Shown here one piece after another: positions 19,705-22,730 of a stretch of DNA of 22,730 nt. Under the pieces are notes generated by a model. That model was given only the letters and a program-made list of their open reading frames with translations, did no database searches and had not been told where the DNA came from. The stretch is from Verrucomicrobiota bacterium (GTDB lineage Bacteria > Verrucomicrobiota > Verrucomicrobiia > Limisphaerales > JADJPG01). Both the position numbers and the translations under genes were made by a program. Location of the stretch: contig JADJPG010000106.1 of assembly GCA_016713365.1 (NCBI GenBank), forward strand, positions 1 to 22,730, given 5' to 3'. Within the stretch, counting starts at the first letter, position 1. Every line of letters begins with the position of its first letter.

Positions 19705-19786
19705 TTTCGTCGGGACTCGGAAGGCGGTGGTCAGATTTTGATGAAACAGACCCGCGCAACACTTCGCCGCCGGAGTCCCGACGAAA
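19705..19786. repeat. 14-bp perfect inverted repeat, spacer 54 bases
   Basis: TTTCGTCGGGACTC (19705-19718) and GAGTCCCGACGAAA (19773-19786) are exact reverse complements. The spacer has no internal gene. Arms of this length could be the ends of a tiny miniature element or a folded RNA/DNA element. I could not find obvious direct target duplications next to the arms. Confidence 0.65.
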
Positions 19787-20060
19787 AGTGGTCACGGGCA
19801 AATGGAGTTGGTAAGGCGCAGAGTGTGCCGCGCAAGTCGGGCGAAGACACTTTGCATCTCGTACAAACAGGCAAGGCACTCTCCGGCGCCGGGGACGATG
19901 ATCCAAGATTCGTTCCGCTCCTCGAAACCGCCTTGAAGAGTTAACCGGCGTTTCATTGGGCGATAATAAACGCTGCTCCCTTGACCTTCGAACATCACCA
20001 TCGTAGATGACATAAAGCTGATTTTCCGTCGGCGATTTGCACGGGAGAGACAACGTTTTC

Positions 20061-20378
20061 ATGATGGCGCGAAGACAGGTCAGAGACGAGAGCCAGCAGC
20101 GATCTGTTGCCCTGGCCACACCACGTTATGACAGCACTGACACCTTACGGATTGATGGCCGAGAGACACTGGCGGAGTTCCTCCCGAAACTCGTGGCGTC
20201 GCTCAAAGCGAAGGGACAGTTGCGCGAACTGTTGTTGGAGGCAGACGAGAAGACCGGCGAGGAAATGGATCAGATTCGCCGGCAGTTGATGCAACGAGGT
20301 TGGACGGCACAGCAGGCGCACGATTCGGCGTGGGAGACGGTGCGGACGCGATACATCTTCCTGCCGCCGGAGAACTAG
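20061..20378 (+). CDS. Small protein upstream of the helicase-methyltransferase
   Basis: ATG at 20061 (second ATG three bases later), preceded by GGGAGAGAC at some distance. The 105-residue product reads RIDGRETLAEFLPKLVASLK, KGQLRELLLEADEKTGEEMD, QIRRQLMQRGWTAQQAHDSA and WETVRTRYIFLPPEN; it is soluble, alpha-helical and charged. A TTG 24 bases upstream is also in frame. The downstream coding signal begins right after its stop, in another frame (LARPPPVSEPLRNQ), so a single missing or extra base at the stop would fuse the two; it could therefore be the true N-terminus of the large protein. The position fits an accessory protein of a mobile element. Not recognised as a named family. Confidence 0.6.
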   Translation: MMARRQVRDESQQRSVALATPRYDSTDTLRIDGRETLAEFLPKLVASLKAKGQLRELLLEADEKTGEEMDQIRRQLMQRGWTAQQAHDSAWETVRTRYIFLPPEN

Positions 20379-22730
20379 CCCGGCCACCGCCGGTCAGTGA
20401 GCCGCTTCGCAACCAGAACAATTATCGCATTACCGACGACGACAAGCTGGGCTGCGGATCACTGAGGAAGAAATGCCAAGGACAATCTTGCCGCTATTGA
20501 ACTGCTCAAAAGCTGTGAGGCTGACCGTCGAACGCCCTTGAACGATGAAGGGACGAATTCTTGTTCGTTACGTCGGCTGGGGTGGGCTGCCACAGGTGTT
20601 CGATGAGGGGAACGACGAATGGAAATCCGAGCGGGACCAGCTTCAGGCATTGCTGACGCCGGAGGAACTGGAGTCCGCCCGTGCCTCTACGCTCAACGCT
20701 CACTACACCTCCCCTGTCATCATCCGCGCGATGTATGCGGCGTTGCAGCGGTTCGGTTTTGAGCATGGTCGTATTCTGGAACCCGCCTGTGGCCTCGGTC
20801 ACTTCATCGGACTGATGCCGGATGCGATGCACGGTCTATCACAAATCACCGGCATCGAAATTGATCCGGTGACGGCGCGGTTGACGAAGCTCCTTTATCC
20901 TGACGCTGATATTCGCCATCAACCGTTCGAGGAAACGAAGCTCGCCGACGGATTTTATGACGTGGCGATTTCCAACATCCCCTTCGGCGACTACAAGCCC
21001 TACGACCCACGTTTCAAGAAGTGGAACTTTGTCATCCACGATTACTTCTTTGCGGCGGCGTAGGAAAGTCCGTCCGGCGTTTGCTGCTGTTCGTCACCTC
21101 TCGTGGCACCTTCGATAAACAGGATGAGGCATTGCGTGAATACCTCGCGCAACAGGCGGATCTGCTCGGAGCGGATTCGCCTACCAATGATGCCTTCAAG
21201 AAGAACGCCAACACGGAGGTCACGTCTGACATCATGATGCTCCGAAAGCGGTTGCCCGGCGAAGCTTCCAAGGGACCAGCATGGAAAAGCATCGTCGAAT
21301 CAACCAACACCGTGGATGAAGTCATTGCCCCTCAACGAATACTTCGCCGCAAATCCTGAGATGATGTTGGGGAGATGCAGATGTCCGGCACGATGTATCG
21401 GCGGGGCGAACCGACATTGGTGGGCAACGGGCTCGATCTCGCAGAGCAACTGGCCCAAAGCAATCGCGCTACTACCGAGGACGTGTTCCGCAGGCAGAAA
21501 TCCAGATACGGTTCGATCTCCTGTCGAACAGAGCTTCCCCGTTCCCGAGCACGTCAAACCCAACGCCTACGCCATCATCAATGGGGAGCTGGCGATTCGT
21601 GACGGGGATACAATGCGGTTTGTCTCGGGGCTGCCCGCGCAAACGGCCCAGCGCATCCGGGGAATGATTCGAGTGCGTGATGCCGTGCGCCGTTGCCTGC
21701 GCTCACAACTGGAGGCGACGGACGAAGCCCGATGTCACCACCGCGCGCGAACAACTCAACCAGACTTACGATCATTTCATCGCCCGGCAGGATTCATCTC
21801 AGAACGAGCCAACGCCATTGCCTTCCGGGCTGATCCCGATCTGCCGCTCCTGCTTTCACTGGAGCACTACGACGAGGAAACCGGACGTGCGACCAAGGCC
21901 GCCATCTTTCGCGAGCGCACCATTCAGCAGAAACGATCACCCTCCGAGATCAAGACTCCGAAGGATGCGCTGCTCGTGGCCTTGGGAGAGCGCGCTGTGT
22001 GGATGTCGATTATCTCGCCACGCTGCTCCACCAGAAGCCGGTATCGTTTCTGCCGGAACTCAAGGGCGTCATCTTTCTCAATCCGCAGACCAACCGCTGG
22101 GAAACCGAAGACGAATATCTCTCCGGGAACGTGCAAGCGAAGCTCATCGCGGCTGAAGCAACGCGCTGGTCGATGAGAAGTATCAAGGCAATCTCGAAGC
22201 GTTGCAGGCCGTGCAGCCAACCGACCGCTGGCCGCTTCCGAAATTGATGCACGCCCAGGCAGCGCGTGGATTCCCGCCGAAGATATCAAGATTTTTGCGC
22301 GGGAACGATCCGACGAATCCGACATCTGGGTCAGCCATGCCCCGCAGCTTGGACTCTGGCTCGTGAAGGGCGGCTACAGCGCGAAGTTGTCCGTGGCGAA
22401 CACTACCGAATGGGGAACCGACCGACGCAGCGCGCTGGAACTGCTGGACGACGCGCTGAACGTGCGCACACCCACGGTGCATGACTTCGATTCTAAAACA
22501 GAACGCGCCGTGGTGAACGGCCCGGCGACCGAGGCAGTGCGCGACAAGCAGAGATGATAAAGAGCGCTTCAAGGAATGGATCTGGCGGGACGACGAACGC
22601 GCGAACGGCTCGTCCGCAAATACACCGACGAGTCCAACAACGTCCGGCTCCGCACGTTTAACGGCGATCACTCACCCTGCCGGGCGCAAACCCTGTCATC
22701 ATCCTGCACCGGCACCAGAAGGCGGCGGTG
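20379..22730 (+). CDS. DarB-like DNA methyltransferase-helicase, N-terminal part, frameshifted, runs off right edge
   Basis: The pieces follow the layout of the giant adenine-methyltransferase/SNF2-helicase proteins carried by phages (P1 DarB type), plasmids and integrative elements. In order: PLRNQNNYRITDDDKLG, NLAAIELLK, RILVRYVGWGGLPQVFDEG, LTPEELESARASTLNAHYTS, methyltransferase motif I ILEPACGLGHFIG (about 20776-20814), the catalytic-motif variant SNIPFGDYKPYD (about 20970), FVIHDYFF, LLLFVTSRGTFDKQDEALRE, NTEVTSDIMMLRKR, NEYFAANPEMMLGEMQMSGT, IINGELAIRDGD, FLNPQTNRWETEDEYLSGNV, SAWIPAEDIKIFARERSDES, FKEWIWRDDERAN, NVRLRTFNGDH and LPGANPVIILHRHQKAAV, which leads into the helicase ATP-binding part outside the window. 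20545-21063 is intact; later parts need about ten frame changes. The start is not defined; no good ATG precedes PLRNQ. Probable role: methylating or remodelling incoming DNA, often anti-restriction. Confidence 0.78.

Larger units (their letters stand above)
18941..20036. other. Gene-poor interval rich in inverted repeats
   Basis: About 1.1 kb with no confident gene. Frames across it are open in several phases at once, as expected of GC-rich palindromic DNA. The only protein-like hint is on the minus strand from about 19790 to the TAA at 19585-19587 (PVTFTPATNYNTPSWVMRLQ near the end), which could be the tail of a broken gene but also crosses the inverted repeats. The visible structure is hairpins at 19081-19163, a nested inverted repeat at 19484-19567, a hairpin at 19672-19697 and a 14-bp inverted repeat at 19705-19786, listed separately. 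It separates the redox operon and its divergent neighbour from the helicase-methyltransferase region. Confidence 0.55.

Noticed and set aside
19345..19944. A 199-codon plus-strand frame
   Set aside because: It crosses two inverted repeats, has low-complexity Arg-rich composition and shows no motif; the minus strand over the same DNA is equally open.
19292..20119. A 275-codon minus-strand frame
   Set aside because: Same inverted-repeat DNA, Arg/Ser-rich, and it overlaps the start of the plus-strand small ORF at 20061.
1..22730. CRISPR arrays, tRNA or rRNA genes, and complete insertion sequences
   Set aside because: No regularly spaced repeats, no tRNA-like cloverleaf or rRNA sequence noticed, and no transposase motif found on either strand.

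Overview
The window looks like chromosomal DNA of a Verrucomicrobiota bacterium, probably near Pedosphaera/Limisphaerales. This is inferred from gene types: a transmembrane Ser/Thr kinase with a WD40 tail next to an ECF sigma factor, secreted proteins of a recognisably verrucomicrobial style, a CotH/lamin-tail protein, a TPR-redoxin fusion and GC-rich palindromic intergenic repeats. The base sequence appears to carry many single-base indels. Most long genes read as runs of homologous-looking protein that hop between frames of one strand, while some stretches (2394-3251, 4927-6480, 7759-10317, 17626-18027, 20545-21063) are intact. I therefore annotate composite genes and treat the breaks as probable sequencing or assembly errors, not decay.

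Region A (1-7241, minus strand) reads in order: ECF sigma factor, Ser/Thr kinase with WD40 propeller, a secreted Ca-repeat protein, a secreted hypothetical, and a PA14-domain protein that runs off the left edge. Gaps are short and the last pair overlaps by ATGA. This looks like one signalling/export operon.

Region B (7337-7704, plus strand) holds two very small overlapping ORFs and a strong hairpin between convergent genes.

Region C (18027 down to 7759, minus strand) reads: periplasmic rhodanese, small membrane protein, Tat-exported protein of unknown function, TPR-redoxin fusion, TlpA-type thioredoxin, sulfite-oxidase-type molybdoenzyme, and a large lamin-tail/CotH-kinase protein. Spacing is tight and one pair overlaps by ATGA. 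The content suggests extracytoplasmic sulfur/thiol redox chemistry.

Region D (18060-20036) holds a plus-strand gene of unknown function that looks less GC-rich than its neighbours. It is followed by about 1.1 kb without a confident gene but dense in perfect inverted repeats (hairpins, a nested 13-bp IR, a 14-bp IR).

Region E (20061-22730, plus strand) holds a small conserved-looking ORF and then the N-terminal part of a very large methyltransferase-helicase protein of the DarB-like kind found on phages, plasmids and integrative elements. It runs off the right edge. Region D/E is the best candidate for a mobile-element border.

I saw no rRNA, tRNA or CRISPR array.
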